NCBI GenBank assembly: GCA_937139495.1 | Contig: CAKZQC010000021.1 | Span: forward strand, 1-64,000 | Reading direction: 5' to 3' | DNA from: an uncultured Saprospiraceae bacterium | GTDB lineage: Bacteria; Bacteroidota; Bacteroidia; Chitinophagales; Saprospiraceae | Length of the DNA: 64,000 bases | Shown here: positions 34,746-44,488 of the stretch, one piece after another | Layout of the letters: every line of letters starts with the position of its first letter | Position numbering within the stretch: position 1 is the first letter of the stretch | Notes under the pieces: model-generated | Seen by the model: the letters and a program-made list of their open reading frames with translations, nothing else | Told to the model about the DNA's origin: nothing | Databases searched by the model: none | Translations under genes and position numbers: made by a program

Positions 34746-35918
34746 ATGAAATTCCTTTTTACAGCACTATTACTAGTTATTTTGTGGGCTGGAAGCTGTC
34801 AGCAATCAGAGAATGCCGCTACGCCTACCTCCGCCACCATCACCGTATTGCCCACCGATACGATTCTGCAGTACAACCCTTATCTCGACACGATTACCGA
34901 TACCAATAGCTTAATTATTGCCACTACGTTACGTCAATTCTTATTGACCAAAAACCAAGATGCACGCTCCAATATACATTGGTTGGCAAGTGATTTTGAT
35001 ACCTATGGTTATCCATTTATTGATATTTATGAGGTAGAAGAAGACGGTAAGTGGCGAGCGATATTATTAGATATTATTACGATAGAAAAAGATAAAACGT
35101 ATCAAGTCAAACTAGCTTATACCAATACTACGGGCGCTATCAAACTGATTTATAATCTACTAGCGATTTCGCAGCCCACCGCTGCCAATCCTCAGCGATT
35201 TGTATTCGCTCGTATTATTCAGCACCAAACCCAAGATTGGGAGGTACAACAAGTCGGAGCGATTAAATATATCATTTCGCCACAGCACACCTTTGATAGG
35301 CTGCAAGGGCAGCAGCTGGATAGTTTCAACAATGTTTTAGCTGATTTTTTTGAGACCGAAGTATTGAATATTACTTATTATTTGTGCCAGCACCCACAGG
35401 AGTTATTTCGAGTGCGAGGGTTTGATTATAATCCAACGATGTTTAAGTTCGAGAATGGCGGACAAAATGAGAGCTGGCGAAATATTATTTATTCGGGCAA
35501 CAATGCTGCTTGGTATCCGCACGAGCTGGTGCACAGCTACACGTATGCACGCTACGCACGCACGATTCATCGAGTTTTTGACGAAGGGATTGCTACTTAT
35601 TTGGGCGGCAGCAATGAGCTGCCCCTCTCCCATCATTTGCAGAACTTGAAACGTTATTTGGAAGATAACCCCACCGTTGATGCCTTAGATTTATTGTATA
35701 ACAATACCGAAATTTACGACAAAGAGACAGCTTGTTTGTACGCTATTGGAGGGCTTTTTTGTCAACTGGCGTTGGAACGCCCCAATGGAAAAATTGTATT
35801 GCAACAGCTATTAGAAGCAGGAAAAAGCAAGGAGGCTTTTTTGGCAATTATTGACACTGTTTTTGGCATTCAAGATGCCACTGCTATAGATGGATTTGTG
35901 CGTAAGATGTTGGATTAA
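34746..35918 (+). CDS. Lipoprotein with gluzincin-type metallopeptidase domain, 390 aa
   Basis: The lipobox SC at residue 18 (WAGSC) places it at a membrane. The motif HELVHSYTYARYART with a downstream DEGIATYLGG (near 260-292) is the HExxH ... E gluzincin pattern of peptidase MA-like proteins. The N-terminal half (residues 30-250) is a beta-rich domain. It probably processes envelope peptides or proteins, though no substrate is indicated. It follows the tail-anchored gene in an operon. Confidence 0.75.
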   Translation: MKFLFTALLLVILWAGSCQQSENAATPTSATITVLPTDTILQYNPYLDTITDTNSLIIATTLRQFLLTKNQDARSNIHWLASDFDTYGYPFIDIYEVEEDGKWRAILLDIITIEKDKTYQVKLAYTNTTGAIKLIYNLLAISQPTAANPQRFVFARIIQHQTQDWEVQQVGAIKYIISPQHTFDRLQGQQLDSFNNVLADFFETEVLNITYYLCQHPQELFRVRGFDYNPTMFKFENGGQNESWRNIIYSGNNAAWYPHELVHSYTYARYARTIHRVFDEGIATYLGGSNELPLSHHLQNLKRYLEDNPTVDALDLLYNNTEIYDKETACLYAIGGLFCQLALERPNGKIVLQQLLEAGKSKEAFLAIIDTVFGIQDATAIDGFVRKMLD

Positions 35919-35925
35919 TCCCAAC

Positions 35926-36348
35926 CTACAACTTCCGAGTCCACAACTGATAACCTCCCGGTGCATTCGGATAATCTATGCTCCGCACTTCTATATTATT
36001 GGCATCCAACACAAAAATAGTAGACTCCGACACCTGCTTGCTGCCACTCAAATCACTGAGTTTGAAATCGCCTCGTTTGGTGAGTTGATCCCTAGACGTA
36101 GTGTAAATATTTCGCCATTTGGTGTTACCAACTTGAAAATTGCTCGTAGCAGGTACATATTTGATTATAGATTCCTGCATATCGACCTCGACTACCATAC
36201 TATCCGAACGACTATCCGTACTCGACAATCGAATCCATTCTCCCTTCAGAAAGCCTGTATCATATTCAGGGGCTGGACGACGACAAGCTCCAAAGAGCAT
36301 AGAAATTGTCATTGCTAATACAAATAAAACGACTACTTTAGCTTTCAT
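35926..36348 (-). CDS. Small lipoprotein, 140 aa
   Basis: The lipobox FGAC gives a lipoprotein of about 118 mature residues, mainly beta with the pattern LKGEWIRLSSTD..DSMVVEVD, as in lipocalin-like domains. It is translated 2 bases after the methyltransferase-like gene's stop (36351). The function is unknown. Confidence 0.6.
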   Translation of the reverse strand: MKAKVVVLFVLAMTISMLFGACRRPAPEYDTGFLKGEWIRLSSTDSRSDSMVVEVDMQESIIKYVPATSNFQVGNTKWRNIYTTSRDQLTKRGDFKLSDLSGSKQVSESTIFVLDANNIEVRSIDYPNAPGGYQLWTRKL

Positions 36349-36350
36349 AG

Positions 36351-37115
36351 TTAGGATTTTTTTTGCACTGTCACAAAATACGTCATCGCTTCATTGAGCG
36401 GAACATCTGCTACAAAATTGCCCGTGCTATAATCTATTTTTCCGCCCGCTTGTAGCGAAACAAATTCCAAGCCTGTACCTTCTAGTAGCATCTTAAAATC
36501 TGCAGGCGTATAGCAACGCAAAGACTGTCGCATAATCTGGTCGGGCGTGTTGTATTGCCACCATTCGTCAATAATTCTAGAGTTGACGGCATCAAAATCG
36601 TGTCGGCGCATACAGACCCCCAAATCAAGTTGTTGCCCTTTGGCTACGCCTCCCCAGTACCAAGTAGAACCGACCTCTATAATGGCACAACCATCGGTTG
36701 TCAACCAATCGGAAATACGGCTCAACAAGAGTCGTTGCTCGGCATCATCGCCTATTCCGAAACTATCGAAATAATACACCACCTCAAATTGTTCTGCCAA
36801 AGGCAAGGTATAAAAATCGCCCTCCAGAATCTGCATCTCCAACTCGTAATAACCTGCCAACTTACGAATATGTTCGTTCGAAGCCGCCAATAGCTCTATC
36901 GTGGTGAGTTCGTGTCCTCGATTTGCCAAACAAATAGCCGTTTGTCCACCTCCTGCACCTAGCTCCAAAATACGTTTGGGAGAACCTCCAGAAGAGTTTT
37001 CGGTCAGCTGTTCCAACAAATCAGCTCGCTCGTGGTGCGTCGGTTCTATTGCTCCCAAATACGCCCCAAACCAGTCGTTTTGTGCGGTATAAAATTCTTT
37101 TACCCAAGCCTCCAT
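36351..37115 (-). CDS. Class I SAM-dependent methyltransferase, 254 aa
   Basis: Motif I ILELGAGGGQTAICLA (about 49-64) and the downstream acidic motif (TTIEL, near 71-75) define the SAM-binding Rossmann fold. No substrate-specific motif is evident. It follows mtaB by 10 bases and precedes the small lipoprotein; these three probably share a transcript. The substrate (small molecule, lipid or RNA) cannot be inferred. Confidence 0.8.
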   Translation of the reverse strand: MEAWVKEFYTAQNDWFGAYLGAIEPTHHERADLLEQLTENSSGGSPKRILELGAGGGQTAICLANRGHELTTIELLAASNEHIRKLAGYYELEMQILEGDFYTLPLAEQFEVVYYFDSFGIGDDAEQRLLLSRISDWLTTDGCAIIEVGSTWYWGGVAKGQQLDLGVCMRRHDFDAVNSRIIDEWWQYNTPDQIMRQSLRCYTPADFKMLLEGTGLEFVSLQAGGKIDYSTGNFVADVPLNEAMTYFVTVQKKS

Positions 37116-37125
37116 TTTTTGCTAT

Positions 37126-38484
37126 TTAGAGTTGGTTTGCCAATAACATCATATCGGTAATACCGTCGATTGCAGCAAAATCTTGTACCTCTACTTTTAC
37201 CAATTGATTAACTAGACTTTCGTCGTAATCCAAGGCAACTTTGAGGTAGTTTTTTGTAAATCCTGTCATTTTACCACCTACATTTTTGCCCTCCATGAGT
37301 GCAATATGTGTTCTCGGTTTGGTGGCATCTATATGTTGTTCGTAGAACTGTCTTTTTTTCTTTTCGGACAAGATACGCAACATCTCGTTGCGTTCTCTGC
37401 GGACATGAACAGGCACGACCGCTTCCATTTCGGCAGCAGGTGTATTAGCTCGTTCCGAGTAAGTAAACACGTGGAGATACGAAATATCCAACTCCTGTAC
37501 AAAGCGGTAGGTTTCCAAAAAGTCTTCGTTTGTTTCTCCCGGAAAACCCACAATCACGTCCACCCCAATACAACAATGTGGCATCACTGCACGAATTTTT
37601 GCGACACGGTCAGCATACAATTCTCGTTTGTAGCGTCTGCGCATTTGCTGCAATTGCTTATTGTTGCCTGACTGCAACGGAATATGAAAATGCGGTACAA
37701 AACGTGCCGAGTCAGCAACAAATTCTATGATTTCGTTCGTCAATAAATTGGGTTCAATCGAAGAAATGCGAAAACGCTCAATTCCTTCTACCTTATCCAA
37801 TTCTTGAATCAAGTCAATAAATAACGCTTCTTTCTTAGGCTTTGTTCCTTCTATTACTTCTGTACCGTTCCCAAAATCGCCAATATTGACTCCTGTCAAT
37901 ACAATTTCTTTGACACCCATTTCGGCGATTTCTTCAGCATTATGCACTATCGACTCAATGGTATTGCTTCGGCTAGCTCCTCTAGCTTGCGGAATCGTAC
38001 AAAAAGAACATTTGTAGTTGCAACCATCTTGCACCTTCAGAAAAGAGCGTGTACGATCGCCAAACGAAAACGCATTGACAAATTCGTTTGCTTCTTTGAC
38101 CTCTCCAGCCTGTACCATTCCCTTGTCGGGCGACTTCGATAGCTCATCAATATAATCTAGTATCCTAAATTTTTGAGCCGCACCCAATACCAAATCTACT
38201 CCTGGAATTTCCGCAATTTCGTCTGGTTTGAGCTGGGCATAACAGCCTACCACCACCACCAAAGCATTGGGCGAATTTCGTAGGGCTTTACGCACTGTTT
38301 TGCGACATTTTCGGTCGGCAAAGTCCGTTACCGAACACGTATTGATTACGTAAATATCCGCAGGATCTTCAAATTTAAGTTCTTGATACCCTGCCTCTGT
38401 AAATTGCCTGCCAATACTGGAAGTTTCCGAAAAATTGAGTTTACAACCCAAAGTATGAAAGGCTACTGTTTTTGGTGTTCCCAC
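37126..38484 (-). CDS. mtaB: tRNA (t6A37) methylthiotransferase MtaB
   Basis: All hallmarks of a radical-SAM methylthiotransferase are visible: N-terminal MTTase cysteines C14, C50 and C81 and the radical-SAM C-x3-C-x2-C at C155, C159, C162. The 452-residue length and the C-terminal TRAM-like domain are normal. It adds a methylthio group to N6-threonylcarbamoyladenosine at tRNA position 37. The Phe/Val-rich N-terminus (MGTPKTVAFHTLGCKLN) favours MtaB over MiaB. It is followed by the methyltransferase gene, with aroC 90 bases upstream. Confidence 0.93.
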   Translation of the reverse strand: MGTPKTVAFHTLGCKLNFSETSSIGRQFTEAGYQELKFEDPADIYVINTCSVTDFADRKCRKTVRKALRNSPNALVVVVGCYAQLKPDEIAEIPGVDLVLGAAQKFRILDYIDELSKSPDKGMVQAGEVKEANEFVNAFSFGDRTRSFLKVQDGCNYKCSFCTIPQARGASRSNTIESIVHNAEEIAEMGVKEIVLTGVNIGDFGNGTEVIEGTKPKKEALFIDLIQELDKVEGIERFRISSIEPNLLTNEIIEFVADSARFVPHFHIPLQSGNNKQLQQMRRRYKRELYADRVAKIRAVMPHCCIGVDVIVGFPGETNEDFLETYRFVQELDISYLHVFTYSERANTPAAEMEAVVPVHVRRERNEMLRILSEKKKRQFYEQHIDATKPRTHIALMEGKNVGGKMTGFTKNYLKVALDYDESLVNQLVKVEVQDFAAIDGITDMMLLANQL

Positions 38485-38574
38485 GCTTTTATTTTATTTT
38501 GTTGATTGGAACAATAGATGCAGCCAAATAGCTGCAATATTTCTACTGCAAAGATATACTTTTTTTGATAGACA

Positions 38575-39654
38575 TTAGAATTTTGTGGTCTGAGCCATTA
38601 ACCAATAATCCATCAGGACCAACGCCGCCATGCACTCTACAATCGGTACTGCTCTAGGCACGACACAAGGGTCGTGCCTGCCCTTACCCTCTACCGTTAC
38701 CGTTTCGCCAGCTTCGTTGATAGACTGCTGCGGCTGCATAATCGTAGCCACAGGCTTGAAAGCTGTACGGAAATAAATATCCATTCCATTAGATATACCG
38801 CCTTGTATGCCGCCCGAATTATTCGTTGTTGTTGTTATTTTCCCTTCGTTTTGCACAAATAAGTCATTGTGCTGCGACCCTTTGAGCGAAACGCCACCAA
38901 AACCAGAACCATATTCAAATCCTTTGCAAGCATTGATACCCAACATAGCATGTGCCAAAGCGGCTTGCAGTCTATCAAAGATAGGTTCGCCCAAGCCAAC
39001 AGGACAGCCACTAATCACACAACTAACGACACCGCCTGTGGTTTCGCCTTGCTTACGAATGTCCTTGATGTAAGCAATCATTTTTTTTGCCAAAGGCAAA
39101 TCAGGACAACGCACAGGTGTTTTTTCGATGGCTTCAAAATCAAGTTCTGTATATGATTTGGTGAGTTCCAGCGTACCTACTTGGCTTACATAAGCCGTTA
39201 TTTCAATACCTTTTTGAGCGAGTATTTGTTGTGCAATAGCACCAGCAGCCACTCGGGCAGCCGTTTCTCTCGCCGATGCACGTCCGCCCCCTCTATAATC
39301 TCTATTGCCATACTTGGCAAAGTAGGTATAATCGGCGTGCGAAGGTCTAAACTGATCTTTGATATGGTCGTAATCTCTAGGCTTTTGGTTGGTATTGGCT
39401 ATGAATATGGTGATGGGTGTACCCGTCGTTTTGCCCTCAAAGATGCCCGACATAATTTGCAATTCGTCATCCTCCTTGCGTTGTGTCACAATCTTGGATT
39501 GACCGGGTTTGCGTCGATTGAGCTGGTGTTGTACCTGCTGCCAGTCGATGACAATGCCCGAAGGGCACCCATCAATAACGACTCCTAGTCCTACGCCATG
39601 CGACTCGCCAAACGTAGTAATTCTGAACAACTTACCGAAGCTATTTCCTGCCAT
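38575..39654 (-). CDS. aroC: Chorismate synthase
   Basis: The 359-residue length and the signature GESHG at 16-20 (then the FMN-binding [14 protein letters not shown] region near 101-113) are diagnostic. It converts 5-enolpyruvylshikimate-3-phosphate to chorismate, the last shikimate-pathway step for aromatic amino acids. It sits between dnaX and mtaB on the same strand with short gaps. No other aro gene is nearby. Confidence 0.95.
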   Translation of the reverse strand: MAGNSFGKLFRITTFGESHGVGLGVVIDGCPSGIVIDWQQVQHQLNRRKPGQSKIVTQRKEDDELQIMSGIFEGKTTGTPITIFIANTNQKPRDYDHIKDQFRPSHADYTYFAKYGNRDYRGGGRASARETAARVAAGAIAQQILAQKGIEITAYVSQVGTLELTKSYTELDFEAIEKTPVRCPDLPLAKKMIAYIKDIRKQGETTGGVVSCVISGCPVGLGEPIFDRLQAALAHAMLGINACKGFEYGSGFGGVSLKGSQHNDLFVQNEGKITTTTNNSGGIQGGISNGMDIYFRTAFKPVATIMQPQQSINEAGETVTVEGKGRHDPCVVPRAVPIVECMAALVLMDYWLMAQTTKF

Positions 39655-39689
39655 TTTGATTGCTGCGTTAACTGCTTATTACTGACTGC

Positions 39690-41540
39690 TTACTTGTTAG
39701 TTTTGCGCGGTAGCAAAGCAAATTTTTTCTGAAAATCTTTGAGTAGAGGGTTCAATTGTAGAAAATGGACGTATTTATCTCTATCGGATTGAGGAAGCAT
39801 CTTTTTGGGTTTCGGCTTTTCTATTTTGCTAGCATCTATGTGCATCTCAAAAAGTAAGTTTTTGAGTTGAAAAGCCTCTATCACACCTTGTTTCAAGACG
39901 TGATCTCTTGCTATCTCGTCCTTCGCTCTACCACCCGAACAAGTAACCAATACTTTTGGTTGTTCGCCTGCTTCGATATTCAAAACAGTAGAACGATATA
40001 GAATTTGCATGGCATTACTTTCTATTGTTCCCAGATGGTCGTTCCATAGTTTTTGCAGATTTTCGACCGTAAACGGAATCCCTTGTTTTTCGGGTAGTTT
40101 CGTCTCTGCTACAATCGTATTTTTGAGCTTAGATAGCAGACTGCTGGTTCCTTTTTTTGCCAATTTATCACCAAAGGCTTTCTTTTTGGTTGCTGGCACT
40201 GTCGGTTCCTTTGCCGTCGTATCATCAGAACCCGCAGTCGTATCGCTTATAGGTTCTGCTTCGGTAGCCGCTTCTACTTCTGCCTTGGGGCTGTCCGAAA
40301 TTTTATTTTCTATCGGTTTTTTCTCTGTATTCGTTGCTGGCGGAGGGCTTGTTTTATACACCGCAGATGACTCTTGCGTCAAGCTATTGCTTAATTGCTC
40401 CTTTTTTTTTTCGTCAGGTGCAGGAGCTATGGCTCTAGGCTGCATGGCTCGCTGAATGTATGCCATTTTTATCAATGCCATTTCTACGTGCAGGCGTTTA
40501 TTTCTTGCCATTTTGTAATTGACATCACAATCATTGATAATACTCAATGCCGACAGTATCATAGCTAAAGGAGATAAGGCAGCTTGCTCTTGGTAGCGGG
40601 TTTTGATAGAGCCGCTTATTTCGAGCAAATCAATTGTTTGTTGATTTTTGCAGACCAACAAGTTGCGCAAATGCTCCGCCAAACCATCCGTAAATATATC
40701 GCCATCAAATCCCTTGCGAGTAATTTGGTCAAACAACAATAATAACGCACTGACATCTTCCGAAAGAATTGCTTCTACTACCTTGAAGTAATAATCATAA
40801 TCCAAGATATTGAGGTTCTCGATAACATCTTGATAAACGATGGTATCACCAGAAAAAGAAACAATTCTATCAAAAATAGACAAAGCATCACGCAAGGCAC
40901 CATCTGCCTTTTGGGCAATAACGGTGAGTGCTTCGTGCTCGGCTGTGATTTTTTCTTCGGTACAAATTCGCTCCAAGTGAGCAACCATATCCGCTATTTG
41001 TATCCGATTGAAATCAAAAATTTGACATCTGGACAGAATAGTAGGAATTATCTTGTGCTTTTCGGTCGTTGCCAATATAAAAATAGCATACGATGGCGGC
41101 TCTTCCAACGTTTTTAGAAACGCATTAAAAGCCGCTTGCGAAAGCATGTGTACCTCATCTATAATATAAATTTTGTAGCGCCCACTTTGAGGCGGAAAAC
41201 GCACTTGATCAATCAAGGCACGAATGTGTTCTACACTATTGTTGGAAGCCGCATCTAGCTCATGGATATTGAGCGAGGCATTTTTATTGAACGCCAAACA
41301 AGAATCGCAGGTGTCGCAAGGCTCCATGTCAGACGTAGGCGCTTGGCAGTTGAGTACCTTCGCCAATATTCTGGCACAAGTTGTCTTGCCGACTCCTCTC
41401 GGACCACAAAATAGGAATGCCTGAGCCAAATGATCGCTCTGTATAGCGTTCTTTAGCGTTTGGGACACGTGTTGTTGTCCTACAACAGAATCAAATCTGA
41501 TGGGGCGATATTTTCGGGCGGATACTACAAAATTACTCAT
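39690..41540 (-). CDS. dnaX: DNA polymerase III subunits gamma/tau
   Basis: The N-terminal clamp-loader ATPase is complete: Walker A GPRGVGKT (46-53), the zinc module (C65, C75, C78, C81) and the Walker B DEVH (128-131). The Glu/Pro/Ser/Thr-rich middle (about 370-470) and the ~120-residue C-terminal part (tau-type) follow, 616 aa in total. I see no obvious programmed frameshift site; tau-only expression is likely. It is the first gene before aroC on the minus strand, with its own promoter (41546-41577). Confidence 0.95.
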   Translation of the reverse strand: MSNFVVSARKYRPIRFDSVVGQQHVSQTLKNAIQSDHLAQAFLFCGPRGVGKTTCARILAKVLNCQAPTSDMEPCDTCDSCLAFNKNASLNIHELDAASNNSVEHIRALIDQVRFPPQSGRYKIYIIDEVHMLSQAAFNAFLKTLEEPPSYAIFILATTEKHKIIPTILSRCQIFDFNRIQIADMVAHLERICTEEKITAEHEALTVIAQKADGALRDALSIFDRIVSFSGDTIVYQDVIENLNILDYDYYFKVVEAILSEDVSALLLLFDQITRKGFDGDIFTDGLAEHLRNLLVCKNQQTIDLLEISGSIKTRYQEQAALSPLAMILSALSIINDCDVNYKMARNKRLHVEMALIKMAYIQRAMQPRAIAPAPDEKKKEQLSNSLTQESSAVYKTSPPPATNTEKKPIENKISDSPKAEVEAATEAEPISDTTAGSDDTTAKEPTVPATKKKAFGDKLAKKGTSSLLSKLKNTIVAETKLPEKQGIPFTVENLQKLWNDHLGTIESNAMQILYRSTVLNIEAGEQPKVLVTCSGGRAKDEIARDHVLKQGVIEAFQLKNLLFEMHIDASKIEKPKPKKMLPQSDRDKYVHFLQLNPLLKDFQKKFALLPRKTNK

Positions 41541-41545
41541 GATTC

Positions 41546-41577
41546 CAAAGATAATACTCTATCTTAGCAATAACAAA
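41546..41577 (-). promoter_or_regulatory. Bacteroidota-type promoter for dnaX
   Basis: On the minus strand TTTG (41574-41577) lies 20 bases upstream of TATCTTTG (41546-41553), very close to the dnaX start at 41540, so transcripts would have a very short leader. Confidence 0.55.
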
Positions 41578-41613
41578 TTTAATTCAATTTCCCCCCTTCA
41601 AAATATTGTTATT

Positions 41614-42165
41614 ATGACCTTAATGAAAATGGCACTCACTTATAGTAGTGCATGGAGTTTACTACTTCTGTTGGGTAGCTGTCAGACTGAAACACCTACT
41701 CCTGCGACTATTACGACGACGACACCAGTCACCACCACCAGCAATACAGAAGAATTTGCAGCACCTCCTGCGGTGGTCTTGCTGGACACCGCTACCATAG
41801 ATACCGCACTTCCTGTCCAAAAAATAGAACGTCCCAGCCGATTACCTGCCCAATTGACCTTTGATACCTTATATTACAACTACGATACCATCACGATGGG
41901 CGATGTGATTAAGCACGATTTTAATTTTGTCAATACAGGCGAACGCCCTTTGAGCATATCCAATGTGCAGGGGTCTTGTGGTTGTACGATTGCGAGCTAT
42001 CCGTTTGTAGATATCGCTCCACAGGAGCAAGGAAAAATACAATCAAAATTCGATAGCAAAGGTAAGCTAGGCAATCAAAAAACTACTGTTACTGTTTATT
42101 CCAATGCGGTGCCAAGTCAGCGGGTATTGGTACTAGAAGGCTATGTATTGCCTAAGCCAGAATAG
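41614..42165 (+). CDS. DUF1573-containing lipoprotein, 183 aa
   Basis: The frame is open from 41500, but the upstream part overlaps dnaX antisense. ATG at 41614 gives MTLMKMALTYSSAW...LLGSC, a lipobox at C22. The DUF1573 core is the HDFNFVNTGERPLSI segment (near 104-118), then VQGSCGCT (near 120-127) and the final YVLPKP. DUF1573 is a small immunoglobulin-like domain, common in Bacteroidota lipoproteins. The linker is Thr/Pro-rich (TTTTPVTTT). Its function is unknown. Confidence 0.85.
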   Translation: MTLMKMALTYSSAWSLLLLLGSCQTETPTPATITTTTPVTTTSNTEEFAAPPAVVLLDTATIDTALPVQKIERPSRLPAQLTFDTLYYNYDTITMGDVIKHDFNFVNTGERPLSISNVQGSCGCTIASYPFVDIAPQEQGKIQSKFDSKGKLGNQKTTVTVYSNAVPSQRVLVLEGYVLPKPE

Positions 42166-42389
42166 AGGTGAATTCTATTTTTCATAGAAAATCCTTCGGC
42201 AAATGCAAGAAGTACCGATGGCCACCAATTTTGGTTAAAGGTGCTTGATTCCTGAAAATAAAGTGTGTTTTTTCAGAACAAATGTAAAGTACTTGCTGTT
42301 TGAAAGGTTAAAGAAAACAAACTTATTCATTAACAGCTTTGCTTAAATTTTAACATTCAAGACATTAGCTAATCCAAAAAAAAATAACA

Positions 42390-42638
42390 ATGAAATATAT
42401 AATTATGATTGCCGCAAGTATTACCCTAACTCTAGGTTTTAGCTCTTGCGAAAAAACTGAAAATATTTTCTGTTACGAATGTACACACCCTAGCAATTGT
42501 ACAGTAGATATTTGCGACGAAACGGTTACTCCTGAGAACAACGGTGTTTGCGTTTTAGCTCCTAACAAAAGTGGTTCTACTAATGTAGAATACAAAAACT
42601 CTTATGAAGCGGATGGATATACTTGTAGAATAAAATAA
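42390..42638 (+). CDS. Small Cys-rich lipoprotein, 82 aa
   Basis: Lipobox FSSC (C20), then seven further cysteines, including CYECTHPSNC, that probably form disulphides. It stands alone with a 224-base upstream region and a strong terminator after it. Its role is not evident. Confidence 0.7.
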   Translation: MKYIIMIAASITLTLGFSSCEKTENIFCYECTHPSNCTVDICDETVTPENNGVCVLAPNKSGSTNVEYKNSYEADGYTCRIK

Positions 42639-42664
42639 GTCTATCGTACTAACGATTCAGCAAA

Positions 42665-42706
42665 GAAGCTCTTTCTCAATAATTTGAGAAAGAGCTTCTT
42701 TTATAT
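42665..42706 (+). terminator. Terminator of the small Cys-rich lipoprotein gene
   Basis: The 14-bp stem gaagctctttctca / tgagaaagagcttc is followed by ttttata. Confidence 0.85.
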
Positions 42707-42754
42707 AGAAATTGTTTAATAAGTAGTCAATAATCACTTGACAAGCCATTGTCG

Positions 42755-42804
42755 GAAGTCTAACTTTTATTCTTTTCTAAAAAATGACGCTAGCTAAAAA
42801 GTGT
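42755..42804. repeat. Intergenic repeat, short form
   Basis: A 50-base unit (gaagtctaacttttattctt... to gctagctaaaaagtgt) that recurs at 44373-44470 with an insertion of about 45 bases. Confidence 0.6.
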
Positions 42805-42840
42805 ACGGTTTTATACTTTTATATAAGAGATTATGGTGGA

Positions 42841-42872
42841 ATTGGTGTTGAGCATTTTTTTTGATAAATTTG
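42841..42872 (+). promoter_or_regulatory. Bacteroidota-type promoter for the coiled-coil lipoprotein/queG operon
   Basis: ATTG (42841-42844), a 20-base spacer and TAAATTTG (42865-42872), matching TAnnTTTG. The start codon is 42 bases downstream. Confidence 0.5.
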
Positions 42873-42913
42873 CCTACTGATTTTTTTCAGATACGCTCTA
42901 AAACCTTCCATAT

Positions 42914-43393
42914 ATGTATCGTTTTTTATCCTTTTATTTACTTTTCTTTTTGATGGTTTCTTGCTTGAGTCCAGACGATATAGAGCAAGAAAATTTTGAT
43001 ACTGAAATCCAACAGTTACAAACCTTAAAGAAAGATTATCCGAATTTTGAACAAGCCATTGATCAGACTATCTCCGAAAAAAAAGCGGCTTGGCTAGAAG
43101 CCAAAACGATAGTTATAGATACAACTCGTCAAAAAGCATTTCGGGCAATAATTGGAACAGACAAGAAAGCAAACTATAGTAGTCGACTGCGTTATATCGA
43201 CGGTCTAAAAAATTCTTTGGTACAGTCTTTTGCACAAACTCAGCAAGTAGCGGTCGTCAATACAATCACAAAAGTTGATCGAATACTCCAACAAGAGGGC
43301 TTGACCACTAACGCCCAACTAGATTCGTTGACGCTAGAAGCGGTCGATATTTTAGAAAAAAAATACAAAGAACTCTCTACTAGTAATGAATAA
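42914..43393 (+). CDS. Helical lipoprotein, 159 aa
   Basis: Lipobox MVSC (C17) gives a lipoprotein whose mature part is almost fully helical, with heptad-like Leu/Ile spacing. Residues about 25-60 and 95-155 probably form coiled coils. It overlaps queG by 8 bases and shares its transcript. No known domain is seen. It may be an envelope protein with no link to queuosine. Confidence 0.6.
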   Translation: MYRFLSFYLLFFLMVSCLSPDDIEQENFDTEIQQLQTLKKDYPNFEQAIDQTISEKKAAWLEAKTIVIDTTRQKAFRAIIGTDKKANYSSRLRYIDGLKNSLVQSFAQTQQVAVVNTITKVDRILQQEGLTTNAQLDSLTLEAVDILEKKYKELSTSNE

Positions 43394-44321
43394 TATTCAC
43401 CGCACTAACACAACGCATCTCCTTCGCCAAAAAGCCGACGAAATGGGCTTTCAATTTGTCGGTATTTCTGCTGCTCGGGAGTTGACAGAAGAAGCTCGAC
43501 AACTCGAAAAATGGCTCAATCAAAACCATCACGGTAAGATGGGCTATATGGCAAACCATTTTGATAAACGGATTGACCCTCGCAAATTGGTAGATGGGGC
43601 AAAATCGGTCGTTACGCTGCTTTATAATTATCATAATCCTGCGGAGCAGACCGACCCTGATGCACCCAAAATATCGCAGTATGCCTACGGCAAGGATTAC
43701 CACAAAGTGGTCAAACACAAACTCAAAGATTTATTGGAATACCTCCAAGAGCAAATTGGAGAAATTAGCGGTCGCTGTTTTGTGGATTCCGCTCCTGTAC
43801 TAGAACGGGATTGGGCAAAACACAGTGGCAGTGGTTGGATAGGAAAAAACACTTTATTGATTACCAAAGAACAAGGTTCTTATTTCTTTTTGGCAGAACT
43901 CATTATAGATATAGAACTGGATTATGATGGTGCTATCAAGGATTATTGTGGGCGTTGTACCCGTTGTATTGATGCTTGCCCTACCGATGCCATTTCGCCC
44001 GAAGGCTATTGGGTCGATGGCAGCAAGTGCATCTCTTACTTGACCATAGAACTCAAAGAAGCATTGCCAAAAGAAATGCAAGGAAAAATGGACAATTGGA
44101 TGTTTGGTTGTGATGTTTGTCAGCAAGTTTGCCCGTGGAATCGTTTCGCTCAGAAGCATCAAGAGTCGGCGTTTGAGCCGCATGCCGATTTGCTCGATAT
44201 GACCCAATCCGACTGGCAGGAAATTACAGAAGAGGTCTTCCGAAAAGTTTTTCAGAAATCAGCCGTTAAGCGAACTAAGTACAGCGGATTGAAACGAAAT
44301 TTAGATTTCCTGAAGCCTTAA
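43386..44321 (+). CDS. queG: Epoxyqueuosine reductase QueG
   Basis: The cobalamin-dependent iron-sulphur enzyme is recognised by the catalytic Asp (D134 in FVDSAP) and two [4Fe-4S] clusters: C188, C191, C194 and C198 with C215, C242, C245 and C249. At 311 aa it is slightly shorter than E. coli QueG. It performs the last step of queuosine synthesis at the tRNA wobble position. The gene overlaps the helical lipoprotein gene by 8 bases. Confidence 0.95.
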   Translation: MNNIHRTNTTHLLRQKADEMGFQFVGISAARELTEEARQLEKWLNQNHHGKMGYMANHFDKRIDPRKLVDGAKSVVTLLYNYHNPAEQTDPDAPKISQYAYGKDYHKVVKHKLKDLLEYLQEQIGEISGRCFVDSAPVLERDWAKHSGSGWIGKNTLLITKEQGSYFFLAELIIDIELDYDGAIKDYCGRCTRCIDACPTDAISPEGYWVDGSKCISYLTIELKEALPKEMQGKMDNWMFGCDVCQQVCPWNRFAQKHQESAFEPHADLLDMTQSDWQEITEEVFRKVFQKSAVKRTKYSGLKRNLDFLKP

Positions 44322-44372
44322 AGTAAGTAGTTTATTAAAAAAGCATTGATAAGACAATAAAAAGCTATTGCA

Positions 44373-44470
44373 GGAAGTCTAACTTTTAGTATCTAGCAGC
44401 ACAGCGGTCTTATCAAGAGCTATGCGAACCTCTATTCTTTTCCAAAAAATGACCCTAGCTAAAAAGTGTT
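44373..44470. repeat. Intergenic repeat, long form with ~45-bp insertion
   Basis: It matches the 42755-42804 unit on both sides, but carries an insert (44390-44433) between them that includes an inverted copy of the TAGACCGCTTCGCTGCTAGA repeat (44392-44410). Confidence 0.6.
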
Positions 44471-44488
44471 CCTTTCTAAGAAAATTCA

